Origin: an uncultured Collinsella sp.
Lineage (GTDB): Bacteria > Actinomycetota > Coriobacteriia > Coriobacteriales > Coriobacteriaceae
DNA length: 12,621 nt
Direction: 5' to 3'
Assembly: GCA_902491915.1 (NCBI GenBank)
Contig: CABUJL010000048.1
Span: 1 to 12,621, forward strand
Shown here piece by piece: positions 6,227-12,621 of the stretch. Below the pieces are notes generated by a model that worked only from the letters and a program-made list of their open reading frames with translations, made no database searches and was not told the DNA's origin. Position numbers and translations under genes: made by a program. The stretch's first letter is position 1. Each line of letters opens with the position of its first letter.

Positions 6227-9200
6227 CTACACGTCCCTCCTTACAAACGTTCCTTCGTGGTTATACGAGCAGCGCGCATGCGCGGCCTGAGCCGACGCCG
6301 GGTCGACGGCGGCAACGTTGCCCGCCTCGAGCTCGCGCAGGCGCTCGGCGATGCCGGCCTCCACGCGATCGAGCAGGGCATCGAAGTCCATGCTGCCGCC
6401 CTCGCCCGGGAAGCCCTTCTTGAGGCCCGGGATGCGACCGTCACTGCGCTCTTCCTCGAGCAACTCGGCGCTCGCCGCACCGCGCAGCGCGGGCTTGCCG
6501 CCCTTGGTCGAAAAATAGAGCGCTGCACGGGTATCCAAGCCCAGTGCCCGACGCATGGCCTGCGCGTAGATGAGTGTCTGGGTATGGGGCGGCAGCCAGC
6601 GCGGGTCGTCGATGGGCGCCTCGCCCGACTCCTCGTCGCGCACCGTGGGGTCGGCGAGCTTAAACTCCTCGACGCCCGAACGATGCTTGTAGTCGATTAC
6701 CACGGCGCGATTCTCGGCATCCACATCCACGCGGTCGATACGCCCGCCGAGCGGCCAACCGGCATACTCGACTTTAAGATCGTTAAAGGCAAACTCCAGG
6801 TAGCGTGGAGCAAAAGGAGTCAGCGCCTCGGCTTCATAGGCAAGCACACCCTCCAGCTGCGGCAGAATCTCGGCCACCTGGCGCTCCTCTACCGGAGAGA
6901 GCGGCACGAGCGGACCCTCGTTGCCACGCTTGGAGGCATGCTCGGCCAATGTCTCGTCAAAGACCTCGCGCAGCAGCTCCTGAGCGCGCGGCAGGTTCTC
7001 GGGCGTCACGCGCTCCATGCCTTCCTGGGGCAGACGGGCGTGCAGATGCTCCAGCACGTCGTGGACAAAGTTGCCCTTCTCCATATTGCCAAAGCCGGCG
7101 TCGATCGACTGGGGCTTCACGCGGTACGAGACGAACCAGCATAGCGGGCAGGTCGAATAGGCCTCGATCTGCGAGGCAGACGTCAGGCGCGGCACCAGCG
7201 GCGCATCCTCGCCCTCGCCATCGCGACGGCGCAGGACCAGATACGGAATGGCTTCATCGCTCAGATGCTGAGGAGCTTCGCAGGTCACGCGCTCGCGCCT
7301 AAGACCTTCGCCTGCCGCGGGATCAAAGTCGGCGATGATATCGCCCTCGCCCACGCGCGTGGGCTTGGCAGCGCCAGCGGCCTCGGCATGTGCCCGCAGC
7401 TCTGTCCATACGGCTGCCGGGTAGCATTCGCGTGCCTGACGATCGTGCGTCACGCGGGCGAGCGCGACCGGACCGCTCGCCGCCTGCATCGCACGGCCAA
7501 AGCGCACGCGCAGCAGGGCGGCGGGCTCCAAAGACACGCCGTCGCGGCGCAGCTCGGCCGTCAACGTGGCAAGCGGGCCCTCTTCGTGCGAAAGCGGATA
7601 GCTGTCCAGGTCGACATCGGCAAACAGCACGGCATCGTAGCTGTCAGGGCGAAGAACCGACGCATCGGCAAGCGACGCGAAGCGCACTTGTGCTCGTGGT
7701 GTGCGATCGACCTCGTAGGTCTCGTAATCGTAGGCGGTACTGCGCTTGTCCACCTTGGTTCGAACGCCGTCGAGAACCGGCACGGTCGCGGCCTGCGACA
7801 CGTCGAGCGCGCGAGCATCGTTCATAAGGATGTCGATGGCATGGCGCAGCAAAGCCGTCTCTGCCTGGCGACGGGCCTGGCCGTCAAGGCCGCCTAGAGC
7901 GCGATCGGGCAACGCCTCGGCAACGGCAAGCATGGCCTTAAGCGCCGTCACGGGCTTGTCACGCCACAGCGCCTGGAACACGTCCGAGACCACGCACGGC
8001 ACATTCTTAAACCAGTTATCGTCGCTGGCGGCCTTGCGAGCGCCCCTCACCTGGCCCTGCACGCTCTGCAGTAGGCTCTTGACGCCCGCAGTGGTCTTGC
8101 CGCGCGACAGGCGCATGTTCTTGTCGAAGCCGCGGGCGCTCGCGGCGTCGGAACCCGAAAGCGGGCTATAAATCCAGTCGGTAAGCTCTGGAGCGGGCCA
8201 CCACTCGGTCTTGGAAGCGGTGCCCTCGTCGGCGGCTTTCATACGCTCGATCAGGTTGGCGAGCGCCGTAAACTGCCTGCCCGCGATGGACTGGAAAAAC
8301 GCCGTGAACTCAGCCGTCTCGGCCGCAATGTGACGCGCCGCCAGACGAGAGGCGAGCTCACCGAACAGCTGGGGTGCCCGGGCAGAAACGGCAAGCACGC
8401 GCACGGGGTCGGCAGAGGCGCCGTCGACCCCGGAACCCCGGCACGTTTTTACCAGATCATCAATTGCGTCCGCATAAGCATGAGCACAGGCATGGGGGCC
8501 AGCGACCTCAATAAAGGCAGGCTGAGCGGCGGTCCCGTAAGCGGCATCAGACGCGCCGACACCCTCCCCTAGCGGCGCGATCTCAAACAACACATCGCGG
8601 GCATCAAATGCCGCGGCAAGCTCCTCGCGCATCGCCGCCTGCTCGCGGGCAAGCAGCACGACGACCTCTCCCCCATTGTTCGCCACGGCAGACAGCAGCT
8701 CGAGCAGACCGTGCGTAAACGACGTGATACCGCGCACGCATACGGCGCGAGTGCACGCCGGCAGGCTATCGGCCAGGACACTGGTCATTATGTCAGCTGC
8801 CTCGCAGGGCTCAACCATATCTCGACGGTCCAAACCACCCGCGTAGGCGCGCAAAAGCTCGAACACACGAGCCTCGGCATCGCTTTTTGGCTCAGGCTGG
8901 CAGTTGTCGCCACGGCATCGTTCGGCACCCGTCCCCGCAACGCCCGGCAACACGTCGCAGGCCATGCGCGCGAGCATGCGCACTGTGCCCTGGCTGCGCG
9001 AAAGCGGCTGCAGGTCGGCATCGTCGAGACGCGTGACCATGTCCGAGAACAGCATCTGGCGCTGCAGGTTGTCGACGAAACCGCGCCCGTCGCCCATAAG
9101 CTCCCAAAGCGAGCGAAGCCACGATGTAGGCGTCTTGTAGTCAATGCCCAGCGAAATCCCGGCTTCCGCCGCATCATGACGGCACAGGTCGAGCTCGGCA

Positions 9201-9316
9201 AACGTAGATGTCAGCAGCACGGCACGTCCGTGGCAGCCAACAAGGTCGGCAAGCAGCGCCGACTCGGCATCACTCAAATCCGTGCCGGCATTGGTGGTAT
9301 AGATTCGAACAGGCAT
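6227..9316 (-). CDS. addB: PD-(D/E)XK nuclease family protein, AddB-like subunit
   Basis: A 1029-residue protein immediately upstream of addA; the position, size and C-terminal nuclease make it the AddB partner. The nuclease core is intact: GGRID with D861, VVIDYK with D875 and K877, and Q913-xxx-Y917. The N-terminal two thirds should correspond to the inactivated helicase-like body of AddB, but no Walker A (GxxGxGKT/S) is present; the N-terminus reads MPVRIYTTNAGTDLS. The Fe-S signature is also incomplete: C723 and C726 stand at the expected site ahead of the nuclease, while the C-terminal CxxCxxxxxC block is reduced to C1016, with N1019 and V1025 at the other two positions. The ATG at 9316 is preceded by GGAGG three bases upstream, a rather short spacing. 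It sits behind the terminator of the regulator gene at 9500, so it needs its own promoter. The subunit identity rests on context plus nuclease motifs. Confidence 0.85.
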   Translation of the reverse strand: MPVRIYTTNAGTDLSDAESALLADLVGCHGRAVLLTSTFAELDLCRHDAAEAGISLGIDYKTPTSWLRSLWELMGDGRGFVDNLQRQMLFSDMVTRLDDADLQPLSRSQGTVRMLARMACDVLPGVAGTGAERCRGDNCQPEPKSDAEARVFELLRAYAGGLDRRDMVEPCEAADIMTSVLADSLPACTRAVCVRGITSFTHGLLELLSAVANNGGEVVVLLAREQAAMREELAAAFDARDVLFEIAPLGEGVGASDAAYGTAAQPAFIEVAGPHACAHAYADAIDDLVKTCRGSGVDGASADPVRVLAVSARAPQLFGELASRLAARHIAAETAEFTAFFQSIAGRQFTALANLIERMKAADEGTASKTEWWPAPELTDWIYSPLSGSDAASARGFDKNMRLSRGKTTAGVKSLLQSVQGQVRGARKAASDDNWFKNVPCVVSDVFQALWRDKPVTALKAMLAVAEALPDRALGGLDGQARRQAETALLRHAIDILMNDARALDVSQAATVPVLDGVRTKVDKRSTAYDYETYEVDRTPRAQVRFASLADASVLRPDSYDAVLFADVDLDSYPLSHEEGPLATLTAELRRDGVSLEPAALLRVRFGRAMQAASGPVALARVTHDRQARECYPAAVWTELRAHAEAAGAAKPTRVGEGDIIADFDPAAGEGLRRERVTCEAPQHLSDEAIPYLVLRRRDGEGEDAPLVPRLTSASQIEAYSTCPLCWFVSYRVKPQSIDAGFGNMEKGNFVHDVLEHLHARLPQEGMERVTPENLPRAQELLREVFDETLAEHASKRGNEGPLVPLSPVEERQVAEILPQLEGVLAYEAEALTPFAPRYLEFAFNDLKVEYAGWPLGGRIDRVDVDAENRAVVIDYKHRSGVEEFKLADPTVRDEESGEAPIDDPRWLPPHTQTLIYAQAMRRALGLDTRAALYFSTKGGKPALRGAASAELLEEERSDGRIPGLKKGFPGEGGSMDFDALLDRVEAGIAERLRELEAGNVAAVDPASAQAAHARCSYNHEGTFVRRDV

Positions 9317-9338
9317 GGTCCTCCGCTCAAACTGTTCG

Positions 9339-9368
9339 CAATAATCAATGCATCCATCCTACCCGCCC
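9339..9368 (-). promoter_or_regulatory. Weak candidate promoter for addBA
   Basis: On the minus strand TTGGGC and GATTAT are separated by 18 bases, with the -10 about 20-25 bases before the addB start codon. Both hexamers are poor matches to consensus. A promoter is required in 9317-9449 because a terminator lies just upstream, but this particular pair is a guess. Confidence 0.2.
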
Positions 9369-9449
9369 AAGCGGACACATTGCCACCGCAGCTCCATCTT
9401 TTGGTACAAAGCAACCTGACCCCAACGCACCAGCCAATTGCGGGCATAT

Positions 9450-9476
9450 AAAAACCGCCCCCGGAGGAGCGGTTTT
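9450..9476 (-). terminator. Intrinsic terminator of the YerC/YecD-type gene
   Basis: AAAACCGC (9451-9458) pairs with GCGGTTTT (9469-9476) around a 10-base C/G-rich loop. On the minus strand the stem runs into TTTTTATAT, so it ends the transcript of the gene at 9500-9799, whose stop codon is 24 bases away. The plus strand also carries TTTTG, but nothing on that strand needs ending here. Confidence 0.85.
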
Positions 9477-9499
9477 GTACAATTCGTTTATGGCGCGGC

Positions 9500-9799
9500 C
9501 TACTCGCCGTCCTCCAGCTTAATGAGGATTTTGCGGTAGCCACCGTACTCGCCGTTGAGCGCCTTGGACACACGGCTCACCGTGGTGGACGAAGCGCCGG
9601 TACGGGCCTGAACCTCAACATAAGGCTCGCCCTCGTCCAAATAGCGCGCAACCTGCAAACGCTGAGAAAGGTCGCAAATCTCGCGCGGCGTGCAGATATC
9701 GGTCAAAAACGCCTGGATATCCTTCTCGTCGTCCAAAAGGCTAAATGCGTGGACCAGCTGCTTGACATCAGGCTTGTCAAACATGTTCTCGATATTCAT
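9500..9799 (-). CDS. TrpR-like DNA-binding protein, YerC/YecD family
   Basis: A 99-residue all-helical protein of the TrpR/YerC/YecD family, small DNA-binding regulators whose effector in this branch is not established. Family features: the N-terminal helix LVHAFSLLDDEKDIQAFLTD (residues 16-35), the conserved C-T-P-R-E-I-x-D-L-S-Q-R-L block (36-48), then the helix-turn-helix at about 54-82 with the recognition-helix text TGASSTTVSRVSKAL (67-81). Full length for the family. The ATG at 9799 is preceded by GGCGGTG, a modest ribosome binding site. It is monocistronic: a candidate promoter lies at 9905-9935 and a clear terminator at 9450-9476. The adjacent addBA operon might or might not be a target; nothing in the sequence decides this. 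Not a true trp repressor by context, as no trp gene is nearby. Confidence 0.9.
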   Translation of the reverse strand: MNIENMFDKPDVKQLVHAFSLLDDEKDIQAFLTDICTPREICDLSQRLQVARYLDEGEPYVEVQARTGASSTTVSRVSKALNGEYGGYRKILIKLEDGE

Positions 9800-9846
9800 C
9801 GATCACCGCCAAACCCGCCAAAAGGCATCGAAGTTGATACTGACAT

Positions 9847-9899
9847 CGGGCATCGTTCGCCCGTTCTATGCAATAGGGCAACGCCTGTGGCTTTTGCCC
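9847..9899 (-). promoter_or_regulatory. Two tandem hairpins in the leader of the YerC/YecD-type gene
   Basis: The first, 9876-9899, reads on the minus strand GGGCAA-AA-GCC-ACA-GGC-G-TTGCCC, an interrupted 9-bp stem at the predicted 5' end of the transcript. The second, 9847-9863, is CGGGC-gaacgat-GCCCG, a 5-bp stem. The stretch between them and the start codon has no other structure I recognise. They may stabilise the mRNA or act as operators. The plus-strand region 9936-10123 upstream of the next gene holds no gene or convincing promoter that I can see. Confidence 0.4.
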
Positions 9900-9904
9900 G
9901 TAGC

Positions 9905-9935
9905 AGTGTAGCACACCACCAAACTAAAGTGACAA
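9905..9935 (-). promoter_or_regulatory. Candidate promoter of the YerC/YecD-type gene, extended -10
   Basis: On the minus strand TTGTCA (9930-9935) is followed after 19 bases by TACACT (9905-9910), with TG one base ahead of the -10 (TGCTACACT). The long spacer is offset by the extended -10. Transcription would start near 9898, giving a leader of about 100 bases. Confidence 0.5.
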
Positions 9936-10123
9936 GACTCTCTGCCAGCGGCGCGTTTTTCAGGACGAACGCCGTTCAGAAACCGTATGCGCACGTAAGC
10001 TCCACGAATATTTGAGACAATGGGCGCCCAAACCCCGCGGCACGCCCGCGCAACCATCCAGGTCGCCGCCGCAAGCCGCTTCACGCGACGCCAGCAACCC
10101 CGGCGCAAGAAAGGATTCACGCC

Positions 10124-10483
10124 ATGCGCTTTATGCTTAACTGGCTCTTTACCTCGATCGCCATCGCGATCGCCACGTTCCTCGTTCCCGGCATCCAGCC
10201 CTTCGGTTTTGCCGAGGCTTGGGTCTGCTTTGCCTTCGTGGGACTGTTCCTCAACATCGTCGACTCGCTCGTCAAGCCGTTCCTGACGGTCATCTCGCTG
10301 CCGCTCACTATTATCACGCTTGGTATTTTTCAGCTCGTAGTCAACAGCTTTATGCTCGAGCTGGCCAGCTACCTGTCGGTCAATCTGCTGGGCGCGGGTA
10401 TCTCCATTGCCGGCTTTGGATCGGCCTTTATGGGCAGCATCCTGGTATCCATCATGCGCAGCATTCTCGATAGCATCGCCTAG
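10124..10483 (+). CDS. Four-helix membrane protein, PF04020 'phage holin family' (YvlD type)
   Basis: A 119-residue integral membrane protein. Four hydrophobic segments lie at about residues 5-23, 32-50, 55-77 and 82-112. The conserved text of the family is visible: a small-residue first helix ending in L-V-P-G-I, then GLFLNIVDSLVKPFL-TVISLPLTIITLGIF, where N-x-x-D/x-x-x-K-P and the L-P-x-T-x-x-T-L-G element are typical. These proteins carry the label 'phage holin family' but are common chromosomal genes (Bacillus YvlD), and there is no phage context here. Their function is not established. The ATG at 10124 follows AAAGGA with a spacing of 8 bases. It is probably a single-gene unit, ending at the terminator at 10527-10564. 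No clear promoter hexamers are visible upstream. Confidence 0.88.
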   Translation: MRFMLNWLFTSIAIAIATFLVPGIQPFGFAEAWVCFAFVGLFLNIVDSLVKPFLTVISLPLTIITLGIFQLVVNSFMLELASYLSVNLLGAGISIAGFGSAFMGSILVSIMRSILDSIA

Positions 10484-10526
10484 GGCTAGAACTGTTCAAT
10501 ACGAACCGTCATATCGACCCAAAACA

Positions 10527-10564
10527 AAGGCCACCCATCGCAAAAATGGGCGGCCTTCTTATTT
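10527..10564. terminator. Bidirectional intrinsic terminator between convergent genes
   Basis: AAGGCC-a-CCCAT (10527-10538) pairs with ATGGG-c-GGCCTT (10546-10557), an 11-bp stem with one A-C mismatch and a 7-base loop. The plus strand continues TTCTTATTT and the minus strand continues TTTGTTTT, so the one element serves both the membrane-protein gene ending at 10483 and the Rrf2 gene ending at 10627. Confidence 0.88.
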
Positions 10565-10626
10565 GCCAAGTCTCAAAGGACGAGAGGATCTACCATTTCT
10601 ACCCCGTCCCCAAATGCAGGTGTGGG

Positions 10627-11055
10627 TTAGATGACGTAGTCGTAGCCATGGTTGGGAGCGACAAGTTGATCGAGCGTCACGCCGTCGAGATAGTCGTTGA
10701 TGAGCTTGTCCAAGTTCTTCCACACGTCGAGCGTGGGGCACTCGTCCGAACGCGAACAGCCCTTGCAGTCGCCGTCCAAGCATGCGACCGGCGCCAGGCT
10801 GCCCTCGGTCAGGCGCAAGATCTCGCCCACCGTGTACTGCTCGGGCGGGCGCGTGAGCACGTAGCCGCCGCCCTTGCCACGCATGCCCGAGAGCATGTTG
10901 GCACGTACGAGCGTAGCCAAGATGTTCTCGAGATATTTCTCGGAAATCCCCTGTCGCGCCGCGATCTCTTTGAGCGGGATGCGACCGGCTGCCTGGTGCT
11001 CGGCCAGATCGACCATAACGCGCAGGGCATATCTGCCCTTAGTAGAAACCAACAT
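10627..11055 (-). CDS. Rrf2-family transcriptional regulator with IscR-like cysteines
   Basis: A 142-residue winged-helix repressor of the Rrf2 family. The N-terminus MLVSTKGRYALRVMVDLA and the winged-helix text PLKEIAARQGISEKYLENIL (residues 27-46) with GMRGKGGGYVLTRP (57-70) are diagnostic. C92, C97, C100 and C106 cluster where IscR holds its [2Fe-2S] ligands (C92, C98, C104 in E. coli), so a metal or Fe-S sensor is plausible; the spacing is not identical. It is transcribed divergently from cysK, 253 bp apart, which recalls the Bacillus CymR-CysK pairing, although CymR lacks this cysteine cluster. A cysteine or Fe-S-responsive regulator of cysK is therefore the working inference. The ATG at 11055 is preceded by GAAAGG 11 bases upstream. 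It ends 63 bases from the shared terminator. Confidence 0.92.
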   Translation of the reverse strand: MLVSTKGRYALRVMVDLAEHQAAGRIPLKEIAARQGISEKYLENILATLVRANMLSGMRGKGGGYVLTRPPEQYTVGEILRLTEGSLAPVACLDGDCKGCSRSDECPTLDVWKNLDKLINDYLDGVTLDQLVAPNHGYDYVI

Positions 11056-11091
11056 GTATAGTGCTGCCTTTCGGTCATTTAGTCCGTAGAA

Positions 11092-11119
11092 ATTCTAGCC
11101 GAAAAATTGGTTTTGAAAA
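11092..11119 (-). promoter_or_regulatory. Candidate promoter of the Rrf2 gene
   Basis: On the minus strand TTTTCA (11114-11119) and TAGAAT (11092-11097) are 16 bases apart, with the -10 about 36 bases before the start codon. The -10 is a good match and the -35 a fair one. The surrounding AT-rich 11090-11200 stretch is where an operator for the regulator would be expected, but I see no clear IscR- or CymR-type box. Confidence 0.4.
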
Positions 11120-11203
11120 TACCCATTCCCGTCAAGATGGTTAATCGACTCGTAATAATCTTCTATTTCCTATTGCGTTACTAGGCTTTAGTGTCTACTA
11201 TGC

Positions 11204-11233
11204 TTGCCAACAGCAAAACGAACAACCTATAAG
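11204..11233 (+). promoter_or_regulatory. Candidate promoter of cysK
   Basis: TTGCCA (11204-11209) and TATAAG (11228-11233) each match consensus at five of six positions and are 18 bases apart. Transcription would start near 11240, giving a leader of about 70 bases that contains a small ACCGT/ACGGT hairpin. A weaker alternative, TTGCGT and TACTAT 17 bases apart, lies about 30 bases upstream. Confidence 0.55.
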
Positions 11234-11308
11234 ATTTGTGGGTTTCGCTGCTACACACACCGTAAAACCACACGGTATCCAGTCATTAGAACACTTTGGA
11301 GGTTCACC

Positions 11309-12247
<939 letters not shown>

Positions 12248-12250
12248 AGC

Positions 12251-12339
12251 CTCGTCCATAGGTTGAACCCAGGGACGAGCCGGTCTCCTCTCTTCTGGCA
12301 GCCTGGGCTCATCCCAACAGGGCGTCCCACATGACGCCC
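12251..12339 (+). repeat. Hairpins in the cysK-mnmA gap
   Basis: Two exact 7-bp stems follow cysK: CTCGTCC/GGACGAG (12251-12257 with 12273-12279) and GGGCGTC/GACGCCC (12320-12326 with 12333-12339), plus a small TGGG-ctcat-CCCA between them. Neither is followed by a T tract. They do not match a T-box or SAM riboswitch as far as I can see, and their role is unknown. Confidence 0.4.
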
Positions 12340-12345
12340 GAACTT

Positions 12346-12353
12346 GCTACAAT
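12346..12353 (+). promoter_or_regulatory. Candidate extended -10 promoter of mnmA
   Basis: TGCTACAAT (from 12345) is a good extended -10 element, 72 bases before the mnmA start. No -35 is obvious. Transcription would start near 12360, within the left arm of the terminator hairpin that follows. Confidence 0.4.
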
Positions 12354-12357
12354 GTCT

Positions 12358-12396
12358 GCGGCGCGGAACCAGCCTCCCGCGCCGCTTTTCTTTTTT
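12358..12396 (+). terminator. Strong intrinsic terminator between cysK and mnmA
   Basis: GCGGCGCGG (12358-12366) pairs exactly with CCGCGCCGC (12377-12385), a 9-bp all-GC stem with a 10-base loop, followed by TTTTCTTTTTT. It should end the cysK transcript. It also lies between the candidate mnmA promoter and the mnmA start, so it may act as a leader structure of mnmA as well. Confidence 0.85.
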
Positions 12397-12425
12397 GGCC
12401 ACATGCCACCAAGGAGAACCTCCCC

Positions 12426-12621
12426 ATGCACAACAAGCGCGTGCTCGTCGCCATGAGTGGCGGCGTCGATTCCAGCGTGACCGCGTACCTGCTCAAGCGC
12501 CAGGGCTACGAATGCGTCGGCGCCACCATGCGCCTCACCTGCCCCGCGCCCGATCCCGTCACGGGCATGAGTAAGGTCGACCGCGACATCGCCGATGCAA
12601 AGGCCGTCGCCGAGCGCCTGG
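12426..12621 (+). CDS. mnmA: tRNA-specific 2-thiouridylase MnmA, N-terminal part, cut by window edge
   Basis: The first 65 residues of the ATP-dependent enzyme that thiolates U34 of the tRNAs for Lys, Glu and Gln, using sulfur passed from a cysteine desulfurase. The pyrophosphatase-type P-loop SGGVDSS is at residues 11-17, followed by the helix VTAYLLKRQGYECVGATMRL and then DIADAKAVAERL, which matches the D-I-x-D-A-x-x-V-A block of the MnmA family. The ATG at 12426 is preceded by AAGGAG (12411-12416), nine bases upstream. The catalytic cysteines lie beyond the edge. The sulfur-related neighbours fit the role. Other P-loop thiolases (TtcA, ThiI) are less likely because of the SGGVDSSV start at the very N-terminus. 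Confidence 0.93.
   Translation, partial: MHNKRVLVAMSGGVDSSVTAYLLKRQGYECVGATMRLTCPAPDPVTGMSKVDRDIADAKAVAERL

Noticed and set aside
2618..9451. Very long open frames on the plus strand opposite addA and addB, including one of 1250 codons (3392-7144)
   Set aside because: This frame is the exact codon-aligned mirror of addB and addA. Its stops would correspond to sense TTA, CTA and TCA codons, which this high-GC genome avoids, so the openness is expected. The translations are rich in R, H, G and L with no recognisable domain, while the minus strand carries clear helicase and nuclease motifs.
10124..10483. Holin label as evidence of a prophage
   Set aside because: PF04020 proteins are widespread chromosomal membrane proteins; there are no lysin, tail, integrase or other phage genes here.
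11204..11308. Upstream extension of the cysK reading frame
   Set aside because: The ATG at 11309 has an ideal GGAGG at six bases and begins the usual CysK N-terminus; the extension overlaps the candidate promoter.
12248..12425. T-box or SAM riboswitch ahead of mnmA
   Set aside because: No T-box AGGGUGG-type antiterminator sequence or SAM-type core is visible, and the hairpins precede the candidate promoter.

Overview
The window looks like a chromosomal segment of a high-GC gut actinobacterium of class Coriobacteriia, most likely Collinsella or a close relative. This rests on three things: strong GC bias at third codon positions in most genes, the mix of actinobacterial composition with Firmicutes-like genes (AddA/AddB type recombination nuclease, YerC/YecD-type TrpR-like regulator, DUF3284), and clear AAGGAG-type ribosome binding sites. 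The genus is an inference; no rRNA or other marker is present.

Layout. Positions 1-407 (minus) hold the N-terminus of DNA polymerase III alpha (DnaE), cut by the window edge. Positions 648-1847 (minus) hold a 12-helix MFS transporter in a lower-GC patch that looks acquired. Positions 1951-2460 (minus) hold a DUF3284 protein. Positions 2597-9316 (minus) hold a two-gene operon, addB then addA, for the double-strand-break helicase-nuclease; the genes are 3 bp apart and in the same frame. Positions 9500-9799 (minus) hold a TrpR-like YerC/YecD regulator with its own intrinsic terminator. Positions 10124-10483 (plus) hold a small four-helix membrane protein (PF04020, 'phage holin family'/YvlD type). 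It converges with a minus-strand Rrf2-family regulator (10627-11055) across a shared bidirectional terminator. The regulator is divergent from cysK (11309-12247, plus), which is followed by the start of mnmA (12426 to the edge, plus).

Functional groups. DnaE and AddAB serve replication and repair. The right end (Rrf2, CysK, MnmA) forms a sulfur group: cysteine synthesis, a possible Fe-S or cysteine-responsive regulator, and tRNA 2-thiolation. Most of the window is ordinary housekeeping sequence. I do not see a new defence system, CRISPR array, tRNA, rRNA or insertion sequence. The points most worth a second look are the degenerate AddB (no Walker A, only one of the three C-terminal Fe-S cysteines), the roughly 60-residue insertion in the DnaE PHP domain, the Rrf2/CysK pairing with IscR-like cysteines, two promoters whose transcripts would begin with a hairpin, and the low-GC transporter patch with nearby inverted repeats.
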